DNA of 64,000 nt from positions 2,480,001 through 2,544,000 of the forward strand of contig CP137323.1 in NCBI GenBank assembly GCA_033182465.1, in the 5' to 3' direction. The notes below the pieces were generated by a model. That model saw nothing but the letters and a program-made list of their open reading frames with translations, ran no database searches and was not told where the DNA came from. Below are positions 1-10,447 of this stretch, piece after piece (position 1 is the stretch's first letter; each line of letters opens with the position of its first letter). A program made the position numbers and the translations under genes. This DNA comes from Sanghuangporus weigelae. Its lineage: Eukaryota; Basidiomycota; Agaricomycetes; Hymenochaetales; Hymenochaetaceae.

Positions 1-998
1 GGAAAGTCCAACACAATCCTTGGAGATTCGTCGCGCCGGCTCGCAGGGCGCGTTGTATTAATTGGAATGCACAGGTCTGTAGTGTTGTTGCAGTAACCGA
101 GGAGTGTTGTTACGAAATCATGGCGCAAGAATCGCGGCTCCGGTTCTAGCTCGATTTCCGAAATCTGGGAGCGCAGTGGTGCTAGGCATCCCGAGTAGAA
201 GTTATAAATCGCTTCCGGCCTTCCCACTACCAGACGACGGAGTGACGGCATAAAGAGTTGATAGCGTCGCCACTCGCTGCCAAATGTGTTGAAAGACCGA
301 ATACCGAGTGTGTGAACATTCGGTAGATAGACAACGGTCTCTGGATCGGTCTCCTTGAGTTGGTCCGGAAAATTATCAGCTCCCGCTATTAGGACGCGTA
401 AGGAATCCGAGTTCCAGATGAACCGTGGTGATGATATACTCGCAAAAGGGCTATCGAGCGGAGTATTGTGCCAGTCAACACGGGTAAGGTGGCGAAACTC
501 GAGGTCATCGATAGGCGATTCAGTCATCACCGTAGCTTGCTCCTGGTCTTCTTCGGTCACCTCCTGAGGTCGTTCTATAACGCGGACGTTGGGACAGCAC
601 ATTAGTACTCTGCGCACATTCGCGTAAACGTCCGGTTTAGGCCGGCGTTCCTCTTCGCAGGCTAAGGCTAAGGAAACACGTTTTACGTAGTCACCGAATC
701 CTGAATCGGGGCCATTTCTTGATCTTTCTAGGGCTTCCAACAGACCTTCTGAGCCATGCCTAATCCAGATGTCCTCGTACAGCAACCCTAGAGACAGTTT
801 TCTGAACACAGTGCAGACTAAGGATAACGAATACTTTGTCTGAATGGCCAGCTTGGACTGCTCGCGTCGCTTACAGGTATAGATTGTTTCGAAGCGAGAC
901 CATGATGCTAAGACTTCAATATCTCTGACTGGATTGACAGTCGCTAGCTTCATGATTTCGATCAATAACTCTGGAGGCAAGTCAAATATGTGGACCAT
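1..998 (-). CDS. F-box-like protein, partial (cut by window start)
   Basis: The reading frame starts at an ATG at 998 and stays open to base 1, so the C-terminus lies outside the window. The N-terminus carries an F-box-like core (IFDLPPELLIEIMKLATVNP) as in the two complete paralogues at 1940-3226 and 4021-5301. The shared skeleton continues with YSLSLVCTVFRKL, LLYEDIWIRHGSEGLLEAL, YVKRVSLAL, a PNVR block, and a late block with LRRLVVGRP and FLRHDFVTTLLGYC. Proteins of this type are a large, fast-changing group in Agaricomycetes. By family knowledge they would pair with Skp1 and select targets for SCF ubiquitin ligases; the target is unknown. No intron is visible in the part seen. An upstream exon is possible because the frame is open upstream of the ATG. 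Confidence 0.75.
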   Translation of the reverse strand, partial: MVHIFDLPPELLIEIMKLATVNPVRDIEVLASWSRFETIYTCKRREQSKLAIQTKYSLSLVCTVFRKLSLGLLYEDIWIRHGSEGLLEALERSRNGPDSGFGDYVKRVSLALACEEERRPKPDVYANVRRVLMCCPNVRVIERPQEVTEEDQEQATVMTESPIDDLEFRHLTRVDWHNTPLDSPFASISSPRFIWNSDSLRVLIAGADNFPDQLKETDPETVVYLPNVHTLGIRSFNTFGSEWRRYQLFMPSLRRLVVGRPEAIYNFYSGCLAPLRSQISEIELEPEPRFLRHDFVTTLLGYCNNTTDLCIPINTTRPASRRDESPRIVLDF

Positions 999-1206
999 GT
1001 GCGGCAGGATGCCTACCCGACAGGGATACAATGAACTTGGTACATACGTTCAAAGATAGTCCGTGAATATGAACAGTCTCCATCTCCAGAAAGTGATGGT
1101 GGTTTCGCGCAAAGCAAGGGTTTCGTCGCAAAGTACATTGCAAAAGTAGGTGCATTTTCAGAGCATTGATCCGATTACGTAATAGTTTTGGGTAAATAAT
1201 AATTAA

Positions 1207-1247
1207 CCAGCAACTCGCGTTTTCGGCTTCGCCGAAAACCCTGCTGG
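1207..1247. repeat. Inverted repeat (hairpin)
   Basis: A perfect 9 bp stem (GTTTTCGGC at 1219-1227, GCCGAAAAC at 1231-1239) encloses a TTC loop. An outer 6 bp stem (CCAGCA at 1207, TGCTGG ending at 1247) flanks it after a mismatched stretch. It could be the end of a small inverted-repeat element or a transcript hairpin. No matching second copy was noticed in the window. Confidence 0.6.
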
Positions 1248-1282
1248 CCATAAATCCTAGTTTTCGTTACTGGTTATTCTAT

Positions 1283-1720
1283 CTATCCAATTTGATATAA
1301 ATCCAACACATCAGTCGTACATTTGAAGTCAGGTGCACTGATTTGCTCATGTACAGAAATAAGAAAATAAAAGGAACTCCATTGAGCATATCTGGTCTGT
1401 TCATATGTAGCAGAAACTTTCACAGCTTTACCCAGATTAATCAGTTCAATGGGACACACTGAATTGGATTGTGCAAGGAGGAACAGAGTTTTTGGATGCT
1501 GATCACATTTATTCATTGCATACATGTCCGAAGTTTTCCTAGTATTTCTCCTTTTTCCCTGAAAGACTTGAATAGTGCTTTGGCTGATGAGCAACATCCA
1601 TATAATGCATACATACTTTAAGCTTCCCTGCTTTTTTTCTGATTTTTTTCCCTCAGGGAATGAATTAATGTTGATGAAGTAGTGTGGAGGCAGATCGATC
1701 TGCAGATCACTGACGATCAA
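1283..1720 (-). pseudogene. Possible F-box-like relic
   Basis: The start of this frame contains IDLPPHYFINI, which lines up with FDLPPELLIEI of the gene ending at 998. The similarity does not continue and the frame ends without the family's later blocks. It may be a decayed N-terminal copy in the F-box cluster, or chance. Confidence 0.2.
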
Positions 1721-1939
1721 ATTCCTTAATGTAGTAGAATCACCATGGCATCACGCGGGAAATGAGAAAAGAAGCGCTCAAATTCAAGGTCCAAATTTAG
1801 TCAGCGGTGGCTGTGTAGAAATCGGCGTATTGTTTTAAATATTAAGATTGTAATTATTTCGCAAGGGAAGGTGAATGCTTCGTTGTTATGCAAGGCAAGA
1901 TGAAAATGGGAGATCGTTTTGAGGTAAAGTATTTTGCTT

Positions 1940-3226
1940 TTAAAGCGTCACTTCGACGGGATTGACCTGGTCAAAAAGCAACCTGGCCGTCTCGTCCTCG
2001 ATGAACAATGCGATACCCCTTGATTGTATGAGGCGTGCAGAGGGGATAAATCGCGGACCGCCTACGAAGTTCCTCCATTCGGTCCCATGAAGAGTTATTC
2101 TTTCGAGCGCTATAAATCTGGAGCCATCTCCGCACAATGCCTCGAAGTGACCAGAGAGATGCTCCCACTGCCGAGTTACGTCGAGAAAGAGGCCTTCTTC
2201 AGTCGCAGCGTGCAATGCAACATGCCTCAGGCTATATGTAAGACCATTTCTACGAGTGACGAAAGTAGTGAAAACCGGAAAGTAGAGGTCCATGACGTTC
2301 GGACAATAGATGAGAAGTACTGTGATATAGTCGTGCTCAAGAAATCCAGAGTGGAGTCCGAGTTCGATGGTATCGACCTTGTCACCGTATTGAATTACGC
2401 TGAAAAGAGCGTACAGTGAGTCAGGTTGATCTAGAATTAGGCGACGAAATGACGGGAGTTCTAGTGTGAAGAAGCGCTGCCCAGGAAGACCAAACGCGTC
2501 AATGGAGCGGACGCGCAATGTTCGGATGTTAGAAAAGATGTTGACGGTATCTGTTTCTTGCATACCAGTGAAGCGAGACCATTCCTGGACTCCAACGGAC
2601 AAGGTCTTCAATGACTCCGAGCCCCAAACAGAATGAGGCATTTCGGCAACAAACGGTGGGTCATCGGCAGGGCAGCTAGACCAGTCAATGCGCTCCAAAG
2701 AGTGAATGTACAGTTCTTGGTGAGAAGAGCCGGACTCCTGCGCTCCGCATTCGCCGTCGTGAGAGATTGCACCTTTATGGCGACAAAGAGCGCGGATATT
2801 AGGACAATAAGCTAAGATTCGGAGTGTACTCTTGCTTATCCTGCCAGGTGCAGAAGTTTCCGAAGCCAGAGGGAATAAGACGGCTCTTTTGACCATTCTT
2901 CCTATACCGGCACCTGGTAACTTCACTTCGGATTTTTCTAGTATATCCATCAAAACGGCCGCACCACGTCCGACTCTTATGTCTTCGTACATGATGGCGT
3001 TGCCGAGGTGATTGAAAGCAGAACAGGTATGAACAATCGAGCGTTTGGTCTTTAGCGCTACATCAAATTCCTCCTCTTGCCTTCCGGTTTCGATTGATTC
3101 AAAAGGCGGAAGATTGACGTAACGATCGATATCCCTGCAAGGATTGACGGTCGCGAGTTTGAAGATGTACAGAAGAAGCTCCGCGGGTAGGGGGAGCACT
3201 GGAGAGGGTCCGTAGGAGTCCGACAT
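1940..3226 (-). CDS. F-box-like protein, 428 aa, single exon
   Basis: A complete intronless frame starts at an ATG at 3226 and ends at 1940. The N-terminal F-box-like core (LPLPAELLLYIFKLATVNPC) is followed by the block around HTCSAFNHLGNAIMYEDI. A leucine-rich C-terminal part has the same landmarks as the paralogue at 4021-5301: NIRTLRVRSIDAFG, LPSFRRLILDQP, IELG, YCPNVMDLYFPV, RHVALHA and FIALERITLHGTEWRNFV. The family role would be substrate recognition in an SCF ubiquitin ligase (known for F-box proteins, inferred here). It shares orientation with the partial gene upstream in the window, and all three copies keep the block order, which suggests local duplication followed by strong divergence. 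Confidence 0.8.
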   Translation of the reverse strand: MSDSYGPSPVLPLPAELLLYIFKLATVNPCRDIDRYVNLPPFESIETGRQEEEFDVALKTKRSIVHTCSAFNHLGNAIMYEDIRVGRGAAVLMDILEKSEVKLPGAGIGRMVKRAVLFPLASETSAPGRISKSTLRILAYCPNIRALCRHKGAISHDGECGAQESGSSHQELYIHSLERIDWSSCPADDPPFVAEMPHSVWGSESLKTLSVGVQEWSRFTGMQETDTVNIFSNIRTLRVRSIDAFGLPGQRFFTLELPSFRRLILDQPDSLYALFSVIQYGDKVDTIELGLHSGFLEHDYITVLLIYCPNVMDLYFPVFTTFVTRRNGLTYSLRHVALHAATEEGLFLDVTRQWEHLSGHFEALCGDGSRFIALERITLHGTEWRNFVGGPRFIPSARLIQSRGIALFIEDETARLLFDQVNPVEVTL

Positions 3227-4020
3227 TTCCTGTAACCTAGAGGAAAGTATAAGAAGATGGCTTAATTTGTAAGTGCCTTTTGAGCCTTACCGGACACTTC
3301 TCGGAAGGTGAGGTAGGGGGGCCTGAGTCCCGTCCAACAATACATACTTGCTCGAGATGCAAAGGGCCCCATTCTGAGCAATATAGTTTTCAGCAGCCCG
3401 AAAAAAGAGCAATACTTCTGGGAAATAACGGAACCTAGAGCTGAATTTGCTTTACCGGGTCGCCTTTCGTACTCCTTAGGTTGCTTATCGAGAGCCAAGG
3501 AGACCAGCAGACACATGCTGGATGATACTCGGACCAGATTCAAAGTGAAGAGCCCACTGGTCCAGCCACCAGTAAGCTTGAACCTTACTCCTTGCTTGCA
3601 TAGATGTTAGATATGAGGTCCATTTGAGTACTAGTCGACGTAGACAGTGGCAACGAAGATGACGGTCATCCGAGTCGACGGCGCTGTACCGATCCATCAA
3701 CAGAGCGCCGCCACGGAAGTTACCGAGACGACATTTGCGCAAAGTTAAGTTCGTTCTGAAAGCAGCTTGACGAATACTCCCATGGCGTTGCTAGCAAACC
3801 ACCCTCAAAGTTCTCGTGATAACGGCAAAGAGAAGAAGCTATTAACAATTGTGTACTACTGAACACGTCTTCATACATAGGCCTTCTGCCTACAAGGCCA
3901 TCGGCAAGATACGTCCATGTTTATGCCGCCTTGTCTGGAAGCACCCTCATCAATCTAATTCTACGTTTTCTGTTGGCCTTGTCCAGCTAAACATCGCTCT
4001 TTTGAACACATAAAGTACAA
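3227..4020. other. Intergenic region with possible F-box relic
   Basis: This is the divergent region between two F-box-like genes. The minus strand at about 3485-3770 has a frame containing LTLRKCRLGNF and LRRLVLKW, which recalls TLRLRSCDALG and LRRLVLERP of the gene at 4021. It is short and lacks the flanking blocks. Nothing else is recognisable. Confidence 0.3.
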
Positions 4021-5301
4021 ATGTCGATCGTTTCAACATCTTATCAAGCATGTCCTCTTCCTCCAGAGGTGTTGCTATCAATTTTTGAGTTGGCGACTTA
4101 CAACGCGACTCGTCAAATCGAGTATCTGGTTGATCTACATCCGTTTGAAGCAATTTACTCTGAAGAAAGGGATGCACTAGACAAGGAGGCACTCCGGATG
4201 AAGCACTCTTTGTCGTTAACTTGCTCGCTGTTTAGACAGATGACAGTGAAGCTGTTGTACGAGGACGTCTGGATTAGGCATGGCTCTAGCTGCCTTCTCG
4301 AGACATTTCGAGCCTCTGGAGCTGGTTCTGATAGTAATCAAGGCGTTGGGAGATATGTTAGGAGAGTCATCTTGACTCCTAATGCATTTGATGATGCACC
4401 GCAAATTCTGGCTTTCTGCCCGAACGTCCGGATAATCTCTCGAGCTTCATCCTTGGTTAGCTCCAACAGCGGACCGGTCTTGAACAATCTATTCTCTCCT
4501 CAACTGCATCGTATTAACTGGATCGACGTACTTGCAGGAAAGGAATTCTCACTGAACCAATCGCCCCAATTCTTCTGGCACTCTCCCACCCTCCGTGTAC
4601 TCACTCTCGACACCGATAACCTCTTCACCCCGGAAGCCGAGGAAGCCTGGGGACCGGAGCACCGCGAAATCCTCATCAATCTTCCGCAGCTGCACACTTT
4701 GCGACTACGTTCATGTGATGCCCTCGGTGACCCCGAGGAGTCTTGGTACTCGATTCAGCTTCCGTCTCTCCGACGATTAGTGCTAGAGCGGCCGTTGGCG
4801 CTGTACGCTTTACATTTAGGATGTCTCGCCTTCTACGGGTCACGGATCGAGACACTTGAGCTTGGACGGTATCGACGATTTCTGCGAATAGACGCTATTT
4901 CGATTGCGCTAGGATACTGCCCAAACGTCGAGACATTACTATTTCCCGTCTCCACTACTATGCCACCTGCAAAGAATGCCTTGGACACTCCACGAACAGG
5001 ATGGCTGGAATATCGCGTGAAGCATATCGGGCTCAACGCAAGCATCGAAGATGGCCTTGATCACCAGGTGAGCAGCACTTGGATACATGTCCAACTGAAG
5101 GACCTTGTGGATGCGTTTTTTGGACAAGGCGCACGGTTCACTGCCTTAGAACGCATCACACTTTATGGATACGAATGGCGGGAGATTGTGTGTGACGAAG
5201 CTTTTGAGCCGATTGCCAAAGCGGTACATTCAAGCAGGGTTAGAATAGATTGCGAAGACCATGTAACGAGTAAATTAGTACAGAAAATGTTAGACTACTG
5301 A
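4021..5301 (+). CDS. F-box-like protein, 426 aa, single exon
   Basis: A complete intronless frame begins at ATG 4021. The F-box-like core (LPPEVLLSIFELATYNATRQ, about residues 13-32) is followed by SLSLTCSLFRQMTVKLLYED and WIRHGSSCLLETF, which closely match the partial gene at 1-998. The C-terminal leucine-rich part has LHTLRLRSCDALG, SLRRLVLERPLALYAL, LGYCPNVETLLFPVSTTM and FTALERITLYGYEWREIV. By analogy the protein would be an SCF adaptor with unknown target. It is divergent from the 1940-3226 copy. The copy at 1-998 and this one look more alike than either is to the middle copy (judged by eye). Confidence 0.8.
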   Translation: MSIVSTSYQACPLPPEVLLSIFELATYNATRQIEYLVDLHPFEAIYSEERDALDKEALRMKHSLSLTCSLFRQMTVKLLYEDVWIRHGSSCLLETFRASGAGSDSNQGVGRYVRRVILTPNAFDDAPQILAFCPNVRIISRASSLVSSNSGPVLNNLFSPQLHRINWIDVLAGKEFSLNQSPQFFWHSPTLRVLTLDTDNLFTPEAEEAWGPEHREILINLPQLHTLRLRSCDALGDPEESWYSIQLPSLRRLVLERPLALYALHLGCLAFYGSRIETLELGRYRRFLRIDAISIALGYCPNVETLLFPVSTTMPPAKNALDTPRTGWLEYRVKHIGLNASIEDGLDHQVSSTWIHVQLKDLVDAFFGQGARFTALERITLYGYEWREIVCDEAFEPIAKAVHSSRVRIDCEDHVTSKLVQKMLDY

Positions 5302-5432
5302 AACACCGCGTATGGCAACTACTGAGTCAGAGTCCATGCTACAGATACACACGAATAAATCAATAATTTGAAGAGCACGGGACAGTAGTCAAGATCAGGT
5401 CATGATGATAATCAATCAACACAAATGGATGT

Positions 5433-6196
5433 TCAGGCCTTCATCGTTGGCGGCGGACTACGAGGCGGGTTGTATTCTTGGTAGTTCGGAGGTGGGACCT
5501 GAGGCTGTTTGTCATGCGAAATCCGAAATGTGTAATGCGCAGCACAATGAGGCAATAGCGTGAGAAGCGATTGAATTGATGATCAGAAAAAAATAGATGC
5601 ATATAGGGAATATGTTCGTACCGGTGTATAACCGCCCTGAGGTGCCTGCGCGTTAAAGTAACCCTGCCCTTGAGGCGGGTATTGTTGGTATTGTGAGGCA
5701 TACGTCGGGTCGTACGTCGGGTTATAAGGCGTATTCCCATACTGATACTGGTTCCCGTAAGGATGATTGGCTTGCTGATGCTGCTGCGCTGCAACGAATG
5801 CTTGGTTCGCACGCCTTACACGTCTTCTTCGTGATATGAAGAGTCCGATGATGATGAGTATACCGGCAACAGCTGAGAGTTATGACAACAAATAAGGAGT
5901 GAGAAGTGATCCGGAGGTAAGTGGCGATAGACTACACACCAACGACAACTGCAATTGCAATTCTCGTCCCAAGAGAAAGTCTACAGTGCCTTCTACCGAA
6001 GCTACAAGCATATGTGAATAATGCAACCCGGGTGAGTGACGAAACGGAAAGCTTACCTATCAACCCAGCAATCGCGCGCAGCGCTTACCGTCGGGAGAGC
6101 CGACGCAGCAAACACGGCCAAACCTGCCTTCAACAGACTCTGCTGGGTTCCAGCTCGTCCTTGCGCCGTTGTATGTGTCCTCGAAGAAGTGCTCAT
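5433..6196 (-). CDS. RCR-like single-pass membrane protein with PY motif
   Basis: Four exons can be joined in phase (6196-6057, 6001-5940, 5872-5622, 5504-5433) to give 174 residues. Order of parts: a hydrophobic N-terminal segment (AGLAVFAASALPTVSA), a short cysteine pair (CWVDSFGRRHC), one membrane helix (IAIAVVVAVAGILIIIGLFI), a basic stop-transfer patch (SRRRRVRR), and a cytosolic tail rich in Tyr, Pro and Gln ending with PPNYQEY. This layout matches fungal RCR (resistance to Congo red) proteins, in which PY motifs recruit Rsp5-type ubiquitin ligases and steer sorting of membrane cargo or cell-wall traits. Assignment to RCR rests on layout, not on overall identity. All introns have GT-AG ends. 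Confidence 0.7.
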
Positions 6197-6734
6197 GATG
6201 GCAAACTCAAGGTGGTGGTTACTATGAGAGAAGAGAAGCACCGAGACAGACTGAGGGGACGCACCGCCTTCTTGGAGCCCAGTGCCAAGAACGGTAGCGC
6301 TTACTAAAATTGCGAACGATTGTCGAAATTACTACAAAAGGCAAAAGGCAAATTTGCCCTTCTTCGGGTTTCTCGATAACGACGGGCTCGCCAGTACCCT
6401 CGACCGCTTGTTAATCGCCCGATGCGAGACGTAGAACATTATTTCGGTTTCGTTCTACATTCCGGCATAAACGAGTTCGGTGTTATGTGCCACTTTCTTG
6501 TCGTTCATGCCGAGTTCGCCGGCACTGGCCCGGCAGTGCCTCAGTTTAATTTGTCTTAGCACTCTTGTGGTCTTGGACTTAGAGTCACTTCAAATATCTC
6601 AAATCAAATGCAGAAGGCATAGCCATCGTTCGATTAAGCGCGATGAGAGGCACACGTGTGGATATCATTCGAGTAATCGGTTCGAGAGAAACCAATCTGG
6701 ACGCAAAATAGAGAGAGCGCAAGAAAAAGACAAA
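6197..6734. other. Gene-free stretch between RCR-like gene and dynamin 1
   Basis: The two flanking genes are both on the minus strand, so this holds the promoter of the RCR-like gene and the 3' end of dynamin 1. I see no coding signal. An inexact AAATTTGCC-rich patch lies near 6340-6360. Confidence 0.4.
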
Positions 6735-9564
6735 CTACCATGGACTGTAATCCGTCAATTCCTGTTTCGCAGCTTCCAGCCTCTCCAGCCTGCTACGTAA
6801 CTCCACCCTTCGTTTCTTAATATTTGGCGTCTCCTGCATATAGATGGCACAGCACTCTCGGGCATCGCCTTTGTTGAGCGACTCGTATAGAGCCCTCGAT
6901 ATATCGTTTGCAAACGCCCGAATTAGTTCGTAATCTACGGCAAGCGAGATAGCGTCGATGAAACGCTTGGAGGAAACTTCGTCAAGTAAGAAAAATGCAC
7001 GAACAACATGAGGCGATGCATCACTCACCCTGATAATAGGCGCTAACCGTCGCCATTACCTCTAGAGCCGCGTCAAACGGGTCTCTATGAAGTTTGGGCA
7101 GATCCGACGCCTTCACATCACGGATGTTGATCTTGTTCAGATTAGACAAGATCTGGCCGACTGCATTATCTTTCATAGCAGAAGCATTAGCCGAGGAAGA
7201 TTCAAGCTGAGTGTAGTCTTGGATATGATCCATAGCGATTCCATTAAGGTCTCGCTGCCGGCAACTCTTGTAGTAGGCCAGAAAATCGTTCTTGTACTGA
7301 TTTAAGTAAACAGAATTAAGCGTGAAAGGTGTCTCTTCTCGCTGGAAGAGACGATTCATGTGCACTTCTGTTTGCTCGCCGACCTTCTTCAGGAGCTCTG
7401 AAATTGTCTTCCTGATAGCAACGAGAGAGTAAGCACAGGCTACACATGAACAGATAGGAAACATTTATTACGAACTGTGACAGCTCATGTAGATTTCGAT
7501 AGCGATAGAAATGCCGATTTGTCATCCCCTTCAGGAATTCCCTGAGGATGTTGAGCACGGTGCTATAATACGACTCCGAAAATTCGGGCCAATCGGCCAT
7601 CGTCTGCCTGATAATCTTCCCAGGAACGCCGAATGAAGTGTATCCGGGGAGCTCTCGTGCACGAGCGCTATGGGTTGTGAGTGTTAGACTGGCTTCTGCG
7701 TCGAGAAGGGAAGCTGATGAACTCACAGTTCCATGAGCCCTGTGACATCGTCCAAATGCATCGTGATCCCACTGCAGGACGCTCCATCTCCCTCTTTGTC
7801 GAGGAACTCCATATTAGGAAGAGTTCGAATTCCAACATCTCTGGGATATGGTCGGAACCTCGGAGCTGCTGAAAGGATTGAGACCTTCAACTTCTGCTGA
7901 GCGATGTTTATTTTGTGGATAAGGCCTTCTTCAGTCGCACTTCCGGTAACATTTAAATTGATCTCTTTCGAGAACTCCATGACTCGGACGGTAGCTTCTG
8001 CCAGAGAATCTTCAGAAGGTGGAACAGGCATATCTTTGAGAGTGTTTTTCGTCTCAAAGATCATCTTCTCCACTTCCTCACGGACTTCCGGTAGTCTGAG
8101 CAAAACGGTCAGCGTCAGATCACAATGTTATTAGAAAACATGAGGAGGTACCTGAGTGCGATGAGCTCCGCGAGCATTTGACTGAGCCTCTCTACCAGAG
8201 GCCTTGCTCCCAAGCGAGATTTAGCGTTAAACGGGAGAGAACGCCAAGGCTCTACCGTTTCGAAAAAATCATCTTCGAGTGTCTGGACTTTTTCAAGTGT
8301 GATCCCACTGGCGACCTGTTTTGAGTCAGGCTGTTTGATACAGAACCAGCCCAAGTCCAGTTGTTCTTCTTCGTTTTTGACTAGCTTGACCCAGCGATCC
8401 TCATCCCCGGAAGCGATCCTATCTGGCTTGGTCAAAACACCTACAGGACAGATATTTGTTTGGTAGAGGAGTCGCAGGAGGAAAGAGAAGCACAGACCGA
8501 GAGTCCTTTTTCCATCTGGATCATACTGAGTGGCCAAGCGATATGCACCCTGTGTTTCAAAGTCCGCTACAAGATAAGAGTTAAGATGATAGTTATCCAA
8601 GGACCGAGGTCACACCCACTTTCACAAGACACTGTGAGTAGTATGAGACAGTTAGATTTAGAGATATACGAGGCCACCAGGTCCTTGATCATATCAATAT
8701 CGTTTTCATTTCCAGCCTTCCCCACACTAGCAATTAGTCCTAAAGCGTACTGTCAGCAAAGGTAACCTGGGAGTATAGACGGAGCATATGCCTGGTAGGT
8801 CACACAAAGATAGATTCGGTACTCCAGGACCTATAATCTGGACGATGACACAATTGTCGGAAAACGAATTTTCGGAAACAAAGCGGAGAGAAGGTGGACC
8901 ATCGAGGAAATCTGAGCAGGATCGTGATGGGTTGAGGCAAGCTAGTTGCGCGTGTGCCATTCGGTCCTTCACTTCGATGGGATTCGTCATTCTAGAGCCG
9001 AATTGTTCTGTCCTTGGTTTGCCAAGACGTGTTCCAGACGCATCTCGAATGTATCGAATACTTATGGTACATTCCCATGAGCCATCAGTTGCCTCTTTCA
9101 AAATGATCTCGGATGGTACGCTGTCGGATGACGCGTCAGATACACGTTAACACATGCGATTTCAAGGAAGCTTGCCGTGTGCAGGTACCACTAGACCTTT
9201 GAACAGGAACTCCGGAGATTCGGTGAAGGAGGGAAGATTTGCCTAGTCAAAGTATGTTCAGCTCGAGCTCTGGTATAGTTGCTATGAACATACCGGTGCT
9301 TTGGTCTCCGATGACAGCAATCTGCGGGATGTCGATTTCTGACTGGGCTCTGTAGATGTCCTGTGTAAGCCCTTCTAACCCGTTGACCTACTAGACCACG
9401 TACCCGACAGAACGTAGGCGATCCGTGAGATTCAGCATGCGCTGCATATCCCGGCCGACAAGTGGCTCGGAGAAGTTGCCACGAAACTCGACGAGCTCGT
9501 AACGAGCGCCAGAACCATCATTTAGGTCTTCATCCTGGAGGAAGTCGCTTGCAACATCAGACAT
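6735..9564 (-). CDS. Dynamin-like GTPase (Mx/dynamin type), copy 1
   Basis: This multi-exon gene encodes a full dynamin-family protein of about 700 residues. The GTPase domain has the P-loop GDQSTGKSS (split by an intron), the G2 region SGTCTR, the G3 motif DLPG and the G4 motif TKPD. A helical middle/stalk region follows (VPPSEDSLAEA, RFRPYPRDVG), then a C-terminal GTPase effector-like helical region (SSKRFIDAI to LERLEAAKQEL). Such proteins self-assemble on membranes and couple GTP hydrolysis to membrane remodelling; the specific membrane is unknown. The start chosen is the ATG of MSDVASDFLQ, about 100 bp below a TATA-like box. Two introns (9121-9175 and 8740-8791) begin with GC, not GT, where the paralogue at 20103-23035 has GT. 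It points away from GCN1, as does the paralogue. Confidence 0.85.
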
Positions 9565-10447
9565 ATCGGATCGTGTAGGTAGCTTGTGAGTCGGGAATGG
9601 GGTTAGAGGACAAGAAAAGTGTCTGTACAAGGCAGTTGAGGAAGCGTTGGAAGGTTGCTGGCATTCTTATAGGGACGGGCGTTGCCTTCCTTTCAAGTTG
9701 AGAAGCGCGAAAGCGGCGAACTGGTTCTATTGCAACCAGGATGAGTACTGTATCATATCGTTAACAACATGGGGCTGTAGCATGACTCCAAATCAGAAGT
9801 CAAATCAAAACTAGCTGTCATCTATGTGGTTGGATCGAACTATATTTTGAGAGGACTATCTGAGTCGACGACGTTCTTGAACCGAAAGTGAACCAAAAGT
9901 GAACCTCAAGATCCTAGGCATCACAGCTTCTATCGTTGCTGATGCACTGTATATTGTACATCAAAACTCGTGTCTGTTATGGGCGTTTATTGTGAAGTGC
10001 GTGAGATAGAGATCTCAGCAAACGTGAAGACGGCTTCGCACCCTCTAATAGTATGAAGAACTTGGTCGATACCTCCATTTCGTCATTACGAGTAATGCTG
10101 GAGCGCACAGCGAGAAAGCAGAAAGTTTAGATCCTGACCTAGGGTTCCTCTTCTTCAAATTTGCACGTATAGCCCAGAAGAAACGTGGTGAGGTTGATGA
10201 TCGATCGACGGCCGCTACCATTCCATACTTTTGACAAACAACAGTAAATAAAAATTTCGCGGCGTCTGATTCAAACGGTGACCATCATACTTCGTTATTT
10301 CTTCGATTTCTTCTGCGACACCAATATCAAGGGCTGTTAGACCTAGACAGCACCGAAATCGTGTGTGACTCGAGTCAGAGAGCAATTGAAAAAGAAAAAG
10401 AAATTGGCGTCGTAATCACCTCGCGTTGAACTGGATTATCGTCAGCC
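9565..10447. other. Divergent intergenic region, dynamin 1 / GCN1
   Basis: This 0.9 kb separates the start codons of two divergently transcribed genes, so it should contain both promoters. A TATA-like box for dynamin 1 lies at 9666-9671. No further gene or repeat is evident. Confidence 0.5.
9666..9671 (-). promoter_or_regulatory. TATA-like box of dynamin copy 1
   Basis: The minus strand reads CCCTATAAGAATGCC, about 105 bp upstream of the chosen ATG at 9564. Position and sequence fit a core promoter; this is inference. Confidence 0.4.

Larger units (their letters stand above)
999..1939. other. Gap between F-box-like genes, with a hairpin and a possible relic
   Basis: This AT-rich stretch has no gene I can support. 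It holds a hairpin at 1207-1247 and a minus-strand frame at 1283-1720 whose start (IDLPPHYFINI) faintly resembles the F-box core of the neighbours. The rest of that frame resembles nothing I know. Confidence 0.4.
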
